Shown here: positions 8,107-16,899 of the stretch, one piece after another
Position numbering within the stretch: position 1 is the stretch's first letter
How the letters are laid out: every line of letters starts with the position of its first letter
Origin: an uncultured Gammaproteobacteria bacterium
Lineage (GTDB): Bacteria; Pseudomonadota; Gammaproteobacteria; Pseudomonadales; Pseudohongiellaceae
Reading direction: 5' to 3'
DNA length: 47,315 bases
Assembly (NCBI GenBank): GCA_913058135.1
Contig: CAJXPR010000014.1
Coordinates: forward strand, 1 to 47,315
Translations under genes and position numbers: made by a program
The notes under the pieces: generated by a model
What the model was told of the DNA's origin: nothing
The model's input: the letters and a program-made list of their open reading frames with translations, nothing else
Databases searched by the model: none

Positions 8107-8755
8107 GATAGTCGCTGACCATTTTGATTCCCGCTTATCATCCCAGGCGCGCCAAACGGTGCAGCAACACCTGGCGATGTGTGCGGAGTGCCGGGCCGAG
8201 ATTGCCCGGCTGACACCAGCGCAGGACGCGCTGTTGCAATGGCAGCACGAATCCGTGCCGGAGTGGGATCGTAGTCATGCCTATGTTCACGCCCAGGCCC
8301 ATGCTGCGCAAACACACCGGCAGCCGTTGCCAAAGCGCCACGCTGGCCTGTCCTGGCGAGATGCCGGTCGCTGGATCCCGCTGGCAGCCTCGCTGATTTT
8401 GTCGGTGGCCGTGCTGACGCAGACCCGCCTTAATGTGACCGAGCAGGGCTGGCAACTCAGCTTTGGCAATACTTCCGGCGAGGCGCAATTGCAGCAGCTG
8501 GATGCCTATATGACAGCGTATGCCGACAGACAGCAGCAACAGACCGAACAGATGCTGGAGGTTGCTCTAGGCGAGTTTGGTGATAGTACTGCAGATACGC
8601 TGGTGCAGTTGGCAGACTGGTTTGAACAGCAGCGCGAACTGGATATTCAACGCATGGAGGCCGGCTTTCAGCAACTGCTGGACAGGGATTATCAGACCGT
8701 CAATTCCGTGCAGCAGCTCGCCAGCTATGTGCAATACCAGGGTGACCTGCCCTGA
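8084..8755 (+). CDS. Putative membrane anti-sigma factor with zinc-finger (zf-HC2-like)
   Basis: A 223-residue protein overlapping the sigma gene by 23 bases. The N-terminus has the HxxxCxxC zinc motif (H29, C33, C36 in QQHLAMCAECRAEI), the mark of zinc-binding anti-sigma domains that hold ECF sigma factors at the membrane. A single hydrophobic segment around residues 97-113 (IPLAASLILSVAVLT) would span the inner membrane. It leaves a ~110-residue Gln/Glu-rich, probably coiled-coil periplasmic domain (YADRQQQQTEQMLEVAL...). Assignment rests on the motif, topology and gene order; the rest of the protein matches no domain I recognise. Confidence 0.8.
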   Translation: MSCHQTPEIVADHFDSRLSSQARQTVQQHLAMCAECRAEIARLTPAQDALLQWQHESVPEWDRSHAYVHAQAHAAQTHRQPLPKRHAGLSWRDAGRWIPLAASLILSVAVLTQTRLNVTEQGWQLSFGNTSGEAQLQQLDAYMTAYADRQQQQTEQMLEVALGEFGDSTADTLVQLADWFEQQRELDIQRMEAGFQQLLDRDYQTVNSVQQLASYVQYQGDLP

Positions 8756-8802
8756 GCCGGCATGACGGCCCCGAATGCACCAACCTTCACAGAGGACTTG
8801 TT

Positions 8803-9867
8803 ATGAACAGGCATCGCAGGAATAGATGGGCGGGAATGTTTGCCCTGACAATGGCTTTAAGCGTGCCCGGCGTACCGGCCATCGCACAGGCCCCGAATGA
8901 TGAACAGCTTGAGGAAATGCGCCGCAGCATTGACGTCTTCAGTGGGGTCCTGCGTGAGACTCTGGGGTTTAACGAGCGCCGCGGCATGTTTAGTCCCCGT
9001 GCGGGCGATGTTCAGGGATCTTACCTGGCCGGGCAGGGCATCGTGCTGGAATTGGTTACGCCCTTGCAGAGTTACCGCAGCGCCGCCAGCATGCAGTCAC
9101 TAAACAGCGCGCTGGAGGAACTCTCCTCGCAGCTGGGTGATCTGATGAGCAGCGGACTTGTGGCCCGGCCGGATTTTGACGAACTGCGTGAAAGTATGGC
9201 GATGTCCTTGCGCAGCGACGAGATTGCAGCATTTTATCGTGAGCAGATGCAGCAATTGTCAGCCCTGCTGGATCTGCCGGAAATCGAGCGGGCACTGACA
9301 TCGGCGGCAGCCTCGGTGCAAAACCTCAGCAACCTGAGTGATATGGACCCGGAGACCGCGGAGCGTATGAATCAGCAGATGCAAGCGCTACGCACACAGC
9401 TCAGGCAGCACCTGGTGGAGGCTGAGGCGTTGCGGCGCGAGATCCGCGAGCGGGCGGCTCAGGCTGACGTCATACCCAGCGAAGAAGTGCGGGCTGGCTG
9501 GGAGCAGGCACGAGAGCAGCTTGAGGTCCAGGTTGCGGCCCTGCGTGAACAGATCGCCGAGCAGGCCCGAGCATTGGAGCAGCGCAACGAAGCGCTGCGG
9601 GCGGAGCGGCTGGCGCAATGGCAGCGGGACGTTCTGGCGTTGGAAGAACAGGTATTCATGGTGCTATGTGACTATGCCGCCGGGCTACGGACGCTGCCGG
9701 CAGACGAGCATCTGACCGTGATGCTGACCGGGCTGGGCGCACAGGCCGGTGATGGGCGACGACCGGATCGGGTACACGTATTCGACAAGGCGGATCTGCT
9801 CGCCTGTCAGCGCGGTGATCTGCAACCCGGAGATTTACGCAGCCGCGCAGTCAGTTACGACTTCTGA
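8803..9867 (+). CDS. Secreted/periplasmic coiled-coil protein of unknown function
   Basis: Not recognised as a named family. The 354-residue product starts with a signal peptide (charged NRHRRNR, hydrophobic core, cleavage near AIAQA at about residue 30). An N-terminal block (residues ~40-90) holds SPRAGDVQGSYLAGQGIVLEL. A long helical region (about 180-275), rich in Glu, Gln, Arg and Ala, looks like a coiled coil. A compact C-terminal block (about 283-354) has two cysteines and HLTVMLTGLGAQ plus VHVFDKADLLACQ. It lies 47 bases after the anti-sigma gene on the same strand and is probably co-transcribed with it. It may be a target, signal sensor or effector of the sigma system. This is the least explained gene in the window. 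Confidence 0.75.
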   Translation: MNRHRRNRWAGMFALTMALSVPGVPAIAQAPNDEQLEEMRRSIDVFSGVLRETLGFNERRGMFSPRAGDVQGSYLAGQGIVLELVTPLQSYRSAASMQSLNSALEELSSQLGDLMSSGLVARPDFDELRESMAMSLRSDEIAAFYREQMQQLSALLDLPEIERALTSAAASVQNLSNLSDMDPETAERMNQQMQALRTQLRQHLVEAEALRREIRERAAQADVIPSEEVRAGWEQAREQLEVQVAALREQIAEQARALEQRNEALRAERLAQWQRDVLALEEQVFMVLCDYAAGLRTLPADEHLTVMLTGLGAQAGDGRRPDRVHVFDKADLLACQRGDLQPGDLRSRAVSYDF

Positions 9868-10004
9868 TTTTTCGGGCCGAGTCTGTTACGGCGGTTAATT
9901 ATCTTATAGAATGATCGGCGCAGGTCAGGCGTATAAAAACCAGAGGCTGAAGCACCTGTTGTGTGGATATTGCACCCATGCAGCGGCGCCGTAAGGAGAA
10001 TAAG

Positions 10005-10391
10005 ATGGAATGTCCGAAATGTAACGCCAGGATGATCGAGCGATCAGTCGAAACGCTGCATGGCTCGGTAGTGATTGATCAATGCTCCAGTTGCCACGGA
10101 CTTTGGTTCGATAATGGCGAGGCGGAGCAGCTCAAGTCATCCTGGATGTCGGATTTCCTCGACAGCGGGGATCCTCGCATCGGCAAAACCTACAATCGGG
10201 TTCGCGATATTCAGTGCCCGCGCTGTCAAAAAGCCATGCTGAAGGTAAATGATTCCCGCCAACCACACCTGGAGTATGAGGCCTGCCCGGAGCATGGCAT
10301 GTTCATGGATGCCGGCGAATTCACTGACTACAAGCATGAAACACTGATGGACATTTTCAAGGGGCTGGTAGCGGCGATGAAGCGCCGTTAG
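10005..10391 (+). CDS. TFIIB-type zinc-ribbon protein
   Basis: Small cytoplasmic protein of 128 residues with two zinc-binding segments: CPKCNARM followed by CSSCHGLWFDNGE, then CPRCQKAM followed by CPEHGMFMDAGEF. This duplicated pattern fits the zf-TFIIB family of bacterial zinc ribbons, whose function is not known. AAGGAGAATAAG directly precedes the ATG at 10005, so this start is preferred over a GTG at 9963. Its stop overlaps the stop of the convergent PHP gene by 3 bases, leaving no room for a separate terminator. Confidence 0.82.
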   Translation: MECPKCNARMIERSVETLHGSVVIDQCSSCHGLWFDNGEAEQLKSSWMSDFLDSGDPRIGKTYNRVRDIQCPRCQKAMLKVNDSRQPHLEYEACPEHGMFMDAGEFTDYKHETLMDIFKGLVAAMKRR

Positions 10392-11248
10392 TCTGTCGGC
10401 CCGCCCTGGTCAGTGGTTTCCCAGCGCGGGTGCAGCCATAGGGCCCGATCCTCGCAATGGGCAGGCAGTTTCCGGACCCTGCCCAGATCCATCCAGGTTG
10501 TGTGCGGGGTATGAAAGTCTGAACCCACAGAAGCCCACATACTCATCTCGCAACACAAATCTGCCAGAACCTTCATCTTGTCCGGATGCAGATTTGAGTA
10601 GCTCACTTCCAGGGCATCACCGCCGGCTTCGCTAAATTCGGCCAGCAATCGACGCAGCTTTACCCTGTTCAGCTTGTACCGATCCGGATGTGCTACCACA
10701 GCGATGCCGTTGGCCGCCCTGATGGCCGTCACCGCCTCACTGATACTGCACCAGTCGGCGGTGCTGTGGAAACGTCCGCGTTTGCCCAGATGTTTACTGA
10801 AGGCCTGTTGCTTGCTGGTAGCGTGGCCGCCCTCGATCAGGAAATCGGCTATATGATTGCGGCTGATCGCTTCACATGGCAGTGCTGTCAGGTAGTCTTC
10901 CAGGCCCGTAATACCGGCTTTCTGCAACTTGACGCCGATATCCAGCGCGCGTTGCCGGCGTTTTTCCTGTTGACGCTGCAGCAGGCTGTTAAACGGTGCG
11001 TCATCAATGTCCACAAACAGTCCGACGATGTGGATTTCACGATTGTCCCACAGCGTCGATATCTCGACGCCGGCTATCAGTTGCAGGTCGGTGGGGATAT
11101 CTATTGGGGCAAGGCGCCGGTGCGCCGCCACACTGTCATGGTCAGTGATTGCCAGCTGCCGTATGCCAAGCTCAGCGGCCCGCTGCACGAGCGCCTGCGG
11201 GCTGAGCAGGCCATCGGAAAACCAGGTGTGGGAGTGAAGATCTATCAT
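10388..11248 (-). CDS. PHP-domain phosphoesterase (RNase AM / YciV-TrpH type)
   Basis: A 286-residue metal-dependent phosphoesterase. Metal-binding motifs of the PHP fold are visible: DLHSHTWFSDG at the N-terminus, ITDHDS, VEISTLW, VVAHPDRYK and a late GSDFHTPH. E. coli YciV (293 residues) is a 5'-3' exonuclease acting on rRNA 5' ends and 3',5'-nucleotide phosphates, and this protein is a close match in size and motif order. The frame extends upstream to an ATG at 11290. The start at 11248 is chosen because PHP proteins normally begin MxDLHxHT. It is divergent from iscR, with little more than 50 bases before the IscR site. Confidence 0.9.
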   Translation of the reverse strand: MIDLHSHTWFSDGLLSPQALVQRAAELGIRQLAITDHDSVAAHRRLAPIDIPTDLQLIAGVEISTLWDNREIHIVGLFVDIDDAPFNSLLQRQQEKRRQRALDIGVKLQKAGITGLEDYLTALPCEAISRNHIADFLIEGGHATSKQQAFSKHLGKRGRFHSTADWCSISEAVTAIRAANGIAVVAHPDRYKLNRVKLRRLLAEFSEAGGDALEVSYSNLHPDKMKVLADLCCEMSMWASVGSDFHTPHTTWMDLGRVRKLPAHCEDRALWLHPRWETTDQGGPTD

Positions 11249-11299
11249 AGGGCACAGTCTACCATGCCGGGCGATGATAGATTGCGCCATTCCGGGCTA

Positions 11300-11324
11300 A
11301 TAGTTGATTAAAATACTGTGGTAT
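11300..11324 (+). promoter_or_regulatory. IscR type-1 binding site
   Basis: The 25 bases match the type-1 IscR consensus (ATASYYGACTRWWWYAGTCRRSTAT) at 21 of 25 positions by my count, with both ATA.../...TAT ends intact. The site overlaps the -35 box and spacer of the iscR promoter, the expected place for repression by [2Fe-2S]-IscR. Confidence 0.75.
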
Positions 11325-11332
11325 TCCATAAT
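11304..11332 (+). promoter_or_regulatory. Sigma-70 promoter of iscR
   Basis: -35 TTGATT (11304-11309) and -10 CATAAT (11327-11332) are separated by exactly 17 bases, 34 bases before the iscR ATG. The -35 is embedded in the IscR site, consistent with autoregulation. Confidence 0.72.
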
Positions 11333-11366
11333 CCTTGTTACTTAAGCTAATGTCGGCAGGCAATCC

Positions 11367-11828
11367 ATGCGTTTGACAACCAAAGGTCGCTATGCTGTCA
11401 CCGCCATGCTGGATCTGGCCATTCATGGGGATCCGGAACCGGTGACACTGTCCGATATCTCATTGCGCCAGGACATCTCCCTGTCGTACCTGGAGCAGTT
11501 GTTTGCGCGGCTGCGAAGGCACGGGCTGGTTCAGAGTGTGCGCGGCCCCGGCGGCGGTTACCGGCTGGGCCGGGACACCATGGCGATCGCCATAGTTGAC
11601 ATCATTGACGCAGTTGATGAGTCTGTGGATGCCACCAAGTGCCAGGGGCAGGGGAATTGTCAGCAGGGAGAGATCTGTCTGACTCATCACCTGTGGGAAG
11701 ACCTTAGTGCGCAAATCAACGATTTTTTGCGGAGTATTTCACTGGCTGATTTGATGCAGCGCCATGAAGTCAAGGCTGTGGCGCACAGCCAGGACGAAAG
11801 GCGTGAGCTGGTGATCCGCGGGGGGTAA
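11367..11828 (+). CDS. iscR: Fe-S cluster assembly regulator IscR (Rrf2 family)
   Basis: A 153-residue Rrf2-family regulator. The N-terminal winged helix starts [18 protein letters not shown] and includes the recognition helix [18 protein letters not shown] and RGPGGGY wing. The cluster ligands C92, C98, C104 and H107 (in [20 protein letters not shown]) fall at the same positions as in E. coli IscR. It should therefore bind a labile [2Fe-2S] cluster and repress this operon when clusters are plentiful. The stop is one base before the iscS ATG, so the two are translationally linked. Confidence 0.96.
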   Translation: MRLTTKGRYAVTAMLDLAIHGDPEPVTLSDISLRQDISLSYLEQLFARLRRHGLVQSVRGPGGGYRLGRDTMAIAIVDIIDAVDESVDATKCQGQGNCQQGEICLTHHLWEDLSAQINDFLRSISLADLMQRHEVKAVAHSQDERRELVIRGG

Positions 11829-11829
11829 T

Positions 11830-12996
11830 ATGCAATTGCCGGTATATCTGGATTATGCCGCTACCACACCGGTTGATCCCCGGGTCGCCGAAGCCATGGC
11901 GCAATGCCTGACGCTGTCAGGCACGTTTGGCAATCCGGCCTCGCGCTCACATCTGTTTGGCTGGCAGGCCGAAGAACTGGTCGAGAATGCCCGCCGTGAC
12001 GTCGCCGACCTGATTAACTGCGATCCGCGGGAAATAGTCTGGACATCGGGTGCCACCGAAGCTGATAACCTGGCCATCAAGGGCGTGGCGGAATTCCATG
12101 CCAACAAGGGTCGCCACATCATCAGCTCCCGCGTTGAACACAAGGCTGTGCTGGACAGCTGTCATTATCTGGAGCAGAAGGGCTTTGAGGTCACCTACCT
12201 GAACCCTGAAGCTGACGGAAGTATTGATCCGGCGCGTGTCGCCGCGGCTATCCGGGCGGACACCATACTGGTCAGCCTGATGCATGTTAACAATGAAACC
12301 GGCAGTGTGAATGATCTGGCGGCCATAGGTGCCATCACCCGCCAGCACGATGTGTTGCTGCATGTTGATGCCGCACAGGGGGCCGGCAAGCTGCCCGTTG
12401 ACCTGGCCGAATTGCCGGTTGATCTGATGTCGCTTTCAGCCCACAAGGTCTACGGCCCCAAGGGTGTCGGGGCGCTGTTTGTGCGTCGCGATCCCCGCGC
12501 GCAACTGGCCGCACAGATGCATGGTGGTGGTCATGAACGTGGCCTGCGCTCGGGCACGTTGCCCACGCATCAGCTGGTGGGCATGGGGCAGGCATTCCGG
12601 CTGGCAAAAACACAGTTGCCGGAAGAATCCGTGCGCCTACACGGTCTCCGTGATCAGCTTATGGCTGGATTGTCTCAGGTATCGGGCTGGCAGCTGCATG
12701 GTCAGGCCACCGGTGGCGTGCCGGGCATCGTCAATCTTGGTTTTGCCGGTGTGGATGGCGAGTCACTGCTGCTGGCGCTGCGCCAGATCGCCGTATCGTC
12801 CGGGTCGGCTTGTATGTCGGCGACACTGGAACCCTCCTATGTACTAAAGGCCATGGGCGTGGATGATGACATGGCGCAAAGTGCACTGCGCATCTCCTTT
12901 GGCCGGTTCAGCACTGCGCAGGACATCGACACAGCACTGGAAAGCCTGGTCCGCACACTCGAACATCTGCGACCACTTGCCCGCGCTCAGGCCTGA
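11830..12996 (+). CDS. iscS: Cysteine desulfurase IscS
   Basis: PLP enzyme that takes sulfur from cysteine for Fe-S clusters and tRNA thiolation. The 388-residue protein has the N-terminus [20 protein letters not shown] lysine K206 in [11 protein letters not shown] and catalytic C328 in [17 protein letters not shown], matching E. coli numbering. The residue after the active Cys is Met where Thr is common. It ends ...EHLRPLA, a standard IscS C-terminus that contacts IscU. The usual next genes iscU, iscA, hscB, hscA and fdx are absent: 148 bases later comes ndk. The enzyme looks intact, so its scaffold partner must be encoded elsewhere. Confidence 0.95.
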   Translation: MQLPVYLDYAATTPVDPRVAEAMAQCLTLSGTFGNPASRSHLFGWQAEELVENARRDVADLINCDPREIVWTSGATEADNLAIKGVAEFHANKGRHIISSRVEHKAVLDSCHYLEQKGFEVTYLNPEADGSIDPARVAAAIRADTILVSLMHVNNETGSVNDLAAIGAITRQHDVLLHVDAAQGAGKLPVDLAELPVDLMSLSAHKVYGPKGVGALFVRRDPRAQLAAQMHGGGHERGLRSGTLPTHQLVGMGQAFRLAKTQLPEESVRLHGLRDQLMAGLSQVSGWQLHGQATGGVPGIVNLGFAGVDGESLLLALRQIAVSSGSACMSATLEPSYVLKAMGVDDDMAQSALRISFGRFSTAQDIDTALESLVRTLEHLRPLARAQA

Positions 12997-13075
12997 AAAG
13001 CCCCTAACGTGCCGGATATCGAAGGTTAGTTGCAGCATCTGTGGCGTTATCACGCATTGTTACAGTGCACTGCTG

Positions 13076-13104
13076 TAGAATTACCTGCCATAAGCCAGTA
13101 TAAT
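13076..13104 (+). promoter_or_regulatory. Probable sigma-70 promoter of ndk
   Basis: A perfect -10 TATAAT (13099-13104) lies 40 bases before the ndk ATG, with a weak -35 (TAGAAT, 13076-13081) at 17-base spacing. The iscS-ndk gap holds no other feature that I can see. Confidence 0.5.
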
Positions 13105-13144
13105 GCGCGCCTTTTATACCAGTAACAGGCTGTGGAGCGAAACA

Positions 13145-13570
13145 ATGGCTAAAGAACGTACATTATCGATTATCAAACCCGATGCAGTAGGCAAGAACGT
13201 GATCGGCGAGATCTACTCCCGCTTCGAAAAAGCCGGCCTGAGTATTGTTGCTGCCAAAATGGTACAGCTGACTGATGAGACCGCCGGCGGTTTTTATGCT
13301 GAGCACAAAGAGCGTGGTTTCTTCAAGGATCTGATCGCATTCATGACCTCAGGCCCAGTCATGGTGCAGGTGCTGGAAGGCGAGGGCGCGGTTGCCAAAA
13401 ACCGCGAGCTGATGGGTGCCACCAATCCGGCTGATGCCGACGCCGGTACTATTCGCGCCGATTTTGCCGTGTCTATTGATGCCAACGCGGTACACGGTTC
13501 CGATTCTGCGCAGTCTGCCGCCCGTGAAATCGACTACTTCTTCAAAGCCGAAGAAATCTGTCCGCGCTGA
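13145..13570 (+). CDS. ndk: Nucleoside diphosphate kinase
   Basis: Transfers the gamma phosphate of NTPs to NDPs, balancing nucleotide pools. The 141-residue protein is typical in length and starts [18 protein letters not shown]. It has the phospho-histidine H117 in [11 protein letters not shown] and the [15 protein letters not shown] segment. The longer frame from 13103 overlaps the promoter and is rejected; the ATG at 13145 matches the family. It opens the conserved run ndk-rlmN-rodZ-ispG-hisS-yfgM-bamB-der. Confidence 0.97.
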   Translation: MAKERTLSIIKPDAVGKNVIGEIYSRFEKAGLSIVAAKMVQLTDETAGGFYAEHKERGFFKDLIAFMTSGPVMVQVLEGEGAVAKNRELMGATNPADADAGTIRADFAVSIDANAVHGSDSAQSAAREIDYFFKAEEICPR

Positions 13571-13629
13571 ACGGCAGCGCCAGACCATGGTCGGTATCAG
13601 TATGACCCAGGTCTACCAGGAGTGACGTC

Positions 13630-14787
13630 ATGAGTGAAACGGTTGAGAAAATCAATTTACTGGGAATGAGCCTGCCCAAGTTGCAGGCTTACTTCCAGTC
13701 CATGGATGAAAAACCGTTTCGTGCCGTGCAGGTAATGAAGTGGATCCACCAGCGCGGTGTCACGGATTTTGCCGCTATGACTGACGTCAGCAAAGGGCTT
13801 CGCGAAAAATTGCAGGCCGGTGCCGAAGTCCGCTTGCCCAGGATTGTTGATGAACACCTGGCCAGCGACGGCTGCTACAAGTGGATTGTTGAAGTCGCCA
13901 GCGGCAGCCGGGTAGAGACCGTGTTTATCCCGGAAGCAACGCGCGGAACGCTGTGTATATCCTCACAGGCCGGCTGCACACTGGATTGCAGTTTTTGCGC
14001 AACCGGCAAGCAGGGCTTCAACAGCAATCTGACCACGGCAGAAATCATTGGTCAGTTATGGTGGGCCAATCATCGCCTGGGCGGTTTTGCGACGGCCAAG
14101 CGCGGCGAAGGCAAGATGAACCGAATGGTCAGCAATATTGTCATGATGGGCATGGGTGAGCCCCTGCTGAATTTTGACAATGTTATGGATGGCCTGAGCC
14201 TGATGATGGAAGATAACGCGTACGGTCTGTCCAAGCGCCGGGTCACCATCAGTACGGCGGGTGTCGTGCCAGCCATCAACCGCCTGAAAGATTATACCGA
14301 TGCCTCGCTGGCGATTTCCCTGCACGCGCCCAATGACGAGTTGCGCAACCAGATAGTGCCGGTCAATCGCAAATACCCGATTCAGATGCTGCTCAAAAGC
14401 GTATCTGACTATATGGCCAGTCTGCCCGACAAGCGGGTACCGATCATCGAATACACACTGATAGCCGGCGTTAATGACCATCGCCAGCATGCCCGGGAAC
14501 TGGCCGCGCTTTTGCAGGACTTTCCGTGCAAGATAAACCTGATTCCGTTCAATCCGTTTGCGCAGTCTGATTACCGTCGCCCAAGCAATTCATCGGTGTC
14601 CAACTTCAGGCAGATTTTGCTGGATGCCGGATATACAGTGACGGTGCGGACCACGCGTGGCGATGATATTGGCGCGGCCTGTGGTCAATTGGTAGGCGAA
14701 GTGGCCGATCAGACCCGCCGTAGTGAACGTTATCGCCGGGCAGCGGTCGAAAGCAGTGACATCATTGCCCGCCAAACCGGATCCTAG
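13630..14787 (+). CDS. rlmN: Dual-specificity rRNA/tRNA m2A methyltransferase RlmN
   Basis: Radical-SAM enzyme that methylates C2 of A2503 in 23S rRNA and A37 in certain tRNAs. The 385-residue protein carries the radical-SAM cysteines C116, C120 and C123 in GCTLDCSFC. It also has the GMGEPLLN segment, the SLHAPND strand and a late conserved Cys in [14 protein letters not shown] that resolves the methyl-enzyme intermediate. AGGAG precedes the ATG. rodZ follows 8 bases after its stop; in Pseudomonas-type genomes pilF normally lies between them and is missing here. Confidence 0.96.
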   Translation: MSETVEKINLLGMSLPKLQAYFQSMDEKPFRAVQVMKWIHQRGVTDFAAMTDVSKGLREKLQAGAEVRLPRIVDEHLASDGCYKWIVEVASGSRVETVFIPEATRGTLCISSQAGCTLDCSFCATGKQGFNSNLTTAEIIGQLWWANHRLGGFATAKRGEGKMNRMVSNIVMMGMGEPLLNFDNVMDGLSLMMEDNAYGLSKRRVTISTAGVVPAINRLKDYTDASLAISLHAPNDELRNQIVPVNRKYPIQMLLKSVSDYMASLPDKRVPIIEYTLIAGVNDHRQHARELAALLQDFPCKINLIPFNPFAQSDYRRPSNSSVSNFRQILLDAGYTVTVRTTRGDDIGAACGQLVGEVADQTRRSERYRRAAVESSDIIARQTGS

Positions 14788-14795
14788 AGAACGAT

Positions 14796-15671
14796 ATGAC
14801 CGATGAGAACAACAGCGCCTACGAAGACAAAATAGCCGGGCAACCAGTGGACGAGACTGGCCCCGAGGCCGCTGTCGAGAATGTGCGCACCACGCCAGGC
14901 AGTTTGTTGCTGGCCCAGCGGGAGACTCTGGAACTGTCCCTGCAGCATGTGGCTGACGAGCTGAATCTGACCATGCACTACGTGCGGGCGCTGGAATCAG
15001 ACAGTTACGACAAGCTGCCGGGTGATGTGTTCGTCAAAGGGTATATTCGTTCCTACGCGAGACTGCTGGGCCTCGATCCGGACCAGATGCTGGAAATTTA
15101 TCGCGAGTTTACCACTCACAAACTGGCACGCAAGGAAGAAGCTATCAAGCGCCATGCCCGTCGGCGCATGGACAAGAACCGCCCATGGATCATTTTCTCT
15201 GGTGTCGCGTTTGTTGTTGTTGCTATCGTCCTTTGGCTGCTCAGTAGCGGTAACGATTCCGATACTGCCAGTGCTGACATGGAGCGCGAAGCGGGCAGTA
15301 TGACGGGTAACATCGACGCCGGTACAATTGATGCCATGCCCGTGTTTGATGCGACGCCGACGACCGATGCAGCTGTCGCAACAGACGTTAACGAGGTGGC
15401 CGGTCTGACGACGCTGACCTGGCCCGGTGATGATCAGCTACAACTGATTTTTGCGCAGGACAGTGCCGTAGAGATCGAACATCGCGGTGGCGACGAAAGC
15501 TATCGCGATGTGCATCTGTCCGGTGAGCAATTGTCCGTGCAGGGTACTGCGCCGTTTTCCATTGTGCTGGATAATGCGCCGGGTGTGACACTAAGTTTTA
15601 ATGGCCGTCAAACCGATTTCAGCAGTAATATCAAGGCCGACAATTCGGTGAGACTGAATATCGGCCTGTAA
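14796..15671 (+). CDS. rodZ: Cytoskeletal/cell-shape protein RodZ
   Basis: Bitopic membrane protein linking MreB to the rod-complex peptidoglycan machinery. In 291 residues it has an N-terminal HTH (about 37-105: LLLAQRETLELSLQHVADELNLTMHYVRALES...), the region that binds MreB in the family. A basic juxtamembrane stretch (KRHARRRMDKNRPW) and one transmembrane helix (about 130-150) follow. An Asp/Thr-rich periplasmic linker leads to a C-terminal beta-rich domain (DUF4115), with LTWPGDDQLQLIFAQDSAVEI and LSVQGTAPFSIVLDNAPGV. It starts 8 bases after rlmN. rodA also lies in the window, about 7 kb downstream. Confidence 0.93.
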   Translation: MTDENNSAYEDKIAGQPVDETGPEAAVENVRTTPGSLLLAQRETLELSLQHVADELNLTMHYVRALESDSYDKLPGDVFVKGYIRSYARLLGLDPDQMLEIYREFTTHKLARKEEAIKRHARRRMDKNRPWIIFSGVAFVVVAIVLWLLSSGNDSDTASADMEREAGSMTGNIDAGTIDAMPVFDATPTTDAAVATDVNEVAGLTTLTWPGDDQLQLIFAQDSAVEIEHRGGDESYRDVHLSGEQLSVQGTAPFSIVLDNAPGVTLSFNGRQTDFSSNIKADNSVRLNIGL

Positions 15672-15732
15672 AGGATATGCTGCGATAGCCCGTTATTAAA
15701 ATCCTTGTTGAGACCTGCGCTGTGAGCTCATT

Positions 15733-16860
15733 ATGTTGACAACATCTCCGATTATCCGCCGTCAGTCGCGCCGCATTATGGTGGGCAACGTTCCTGTGGG
15801 TGGCGGGGCACCGATTTCGGTGCAGAGCATGACCAATACAGAAACCTGTGATGTGGAAGCAACCGTCGCGCAGATTCAGCGTCTGGCGGATGTGGGTGCC
15901 GATATTGTCAGAGTGTCAGTGCCGTCCATGGAGGCAGCCGAGGCCTTCCGCGCCATTCGTCAGCGTGTCAGTCTGCCGCTGGTGGCCGATATCCATTTTG
16001 ACTACAAGATTGCGCTCAGGGTGGCTGAGTACGGCGTTGATTGTCTGCGTATCAATCCGGGCAATATTGGCAGCGAAAAGCGTATTCGCGCCGTTATCGA
16101 TTGCGCGCGCGACAAGGGCATTCCCTTGCGCATTGGCGTCAACGCCGGCTCGCTGGGCAAGGTGCTGCTGCGCAAATACCCCGAACCTTGCGCTGAAGCG
16201 ATGGTGGAATCGGCACTGACGCAGATTGATATTCTGGACAAACTCGATTTTCAGGACTTCAAGATCAGCCTGAAGGCATCCGAAATCTTTATGACGCTTA
16301 AAGCCTATCGACAGCTGGCCGGGCAAATCGACCAGCCTTTGCATCTGGGTATTACCGAAGCAGGGGGGCTGCGCTCGGGCACGGTCAAGTCGGCGGTCGG
16401 ACTGGGCGCCCTGCTGATGGAAGGCATTGGTGACACCATCCGTATTTCACTGGCGGCAGATCCGGTCGAGGAAATTCGTGTTGGCTTTGATATTCTGAAA
16501 AGTCTGGGGTTGCGCAGCAAAGGCGTCAACCTGGTAGCCTGTCCGAGCTGTTCACGGCAGAATTTTGATGTGATTTCCGTGGTCAATGAACTTGAGTCGC
16601 GACTGGAAGATGTTATTACGCCGGTCGATGTGGCTGTTATCGGCTGCATCGTCAACGGTCCTGGCGAAGCCAAGGTAGCCGAGATCGGATTGACGGGCGC
16701 CAGTCCGCACAACCTGGCCTATGTCCATGGCAAGCCGCATCACAAGATTGACAATGCCCGCCTGGTTGATGAACTGGAGGCCATGGTGCGGGCGCGTGTG
16801 GCCGAAAAACAGCAGGCGGAAGCCGAACAGGCCCCGAGTGGCATTATTGCGCGCGGTTAG
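15733..16860 (+). CDS. ispG: 4-hydroxy-3-methylbut-2-enyl diphosphate synthase (IspG/GcpE)
   Basis: [4Fe-4S] enzyme of the non-mevalonate isoprenoid pathway that converts MEcPP to HMBPP. The 375-residue protein has the N-terminal [24 protein letters not shown] and [21 protein letters not shown] in the TIM barrel, and the cluster cysteines in VACPSCSRQ and [11 protein letters not shown]. Length and motif order are standard for the short bacterial type. It is one of several Fe-S enzymes here (with RlmN), which makes the shortened isc operon nearby notable. Confidence 0.97.
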   Translation: MLTTSPIIRRQSRRIMVGNVPVGGGAPISVQSMTNTETCDVEATVAQIQRLADVGADIVRVSVPSMEAAEAFRAIRQRVSLPLVADIHFDYKIALRVAEYGVDCLRINPGNIGSEKRIRAVIDCARDKGIPLRIGVNAGSLGKVLLRKYPEPCAEAMVESALTQIDILDKLDFQDFKISLKASEIFMTLKAYRQLAGQIDQPLHLGITEAGGLRSGTVKSAVGLGALLMEGIGDTIRISLAADPVEEIRVGFDILKSLGLRSKGVNLVACPSCSRQNFDVISVVNELESRLEDVITPVDVAVIGCIVNGPGEAKVAEIGLTGASPHNLAYVHGKPHHKIDNARLVDELEAMVRARVAEKQQAEAEQAPSGIIARG

Positions 16861-16878
16861 CACACCAAAAGAATAACG

Positions 16879-16899
16879 ATGAGTACACGACGGATATGA
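16879..16899 (+). other. Six-codon upstream frame overlapping the hisS start
   Basis: An ATG at 16879 preceded by AAAAGAATAACG opens MSTRRI and stops at TGA (16897-16899), which overlaps the hisS ATG (16896). Since hisS has almost no Shine-Dalgarno of its own, start by re-initiation is possible. This may equally be chance. Confidence 0.3.

Noticed and set aside
9884-9912. Promoter for the zinc-ribbon gene around TATAGAAT
   Set aside because: The -35 candidates have poor match or spacing, so it was not listed as a feature.
12997-13144. Remnant of iscU or other isc genes in the iscS-ndk gap
   Set aside because: No reading frame or motif of IscU, IscA or ferredoxin can be seen; only the ndk promoter is recognisable.
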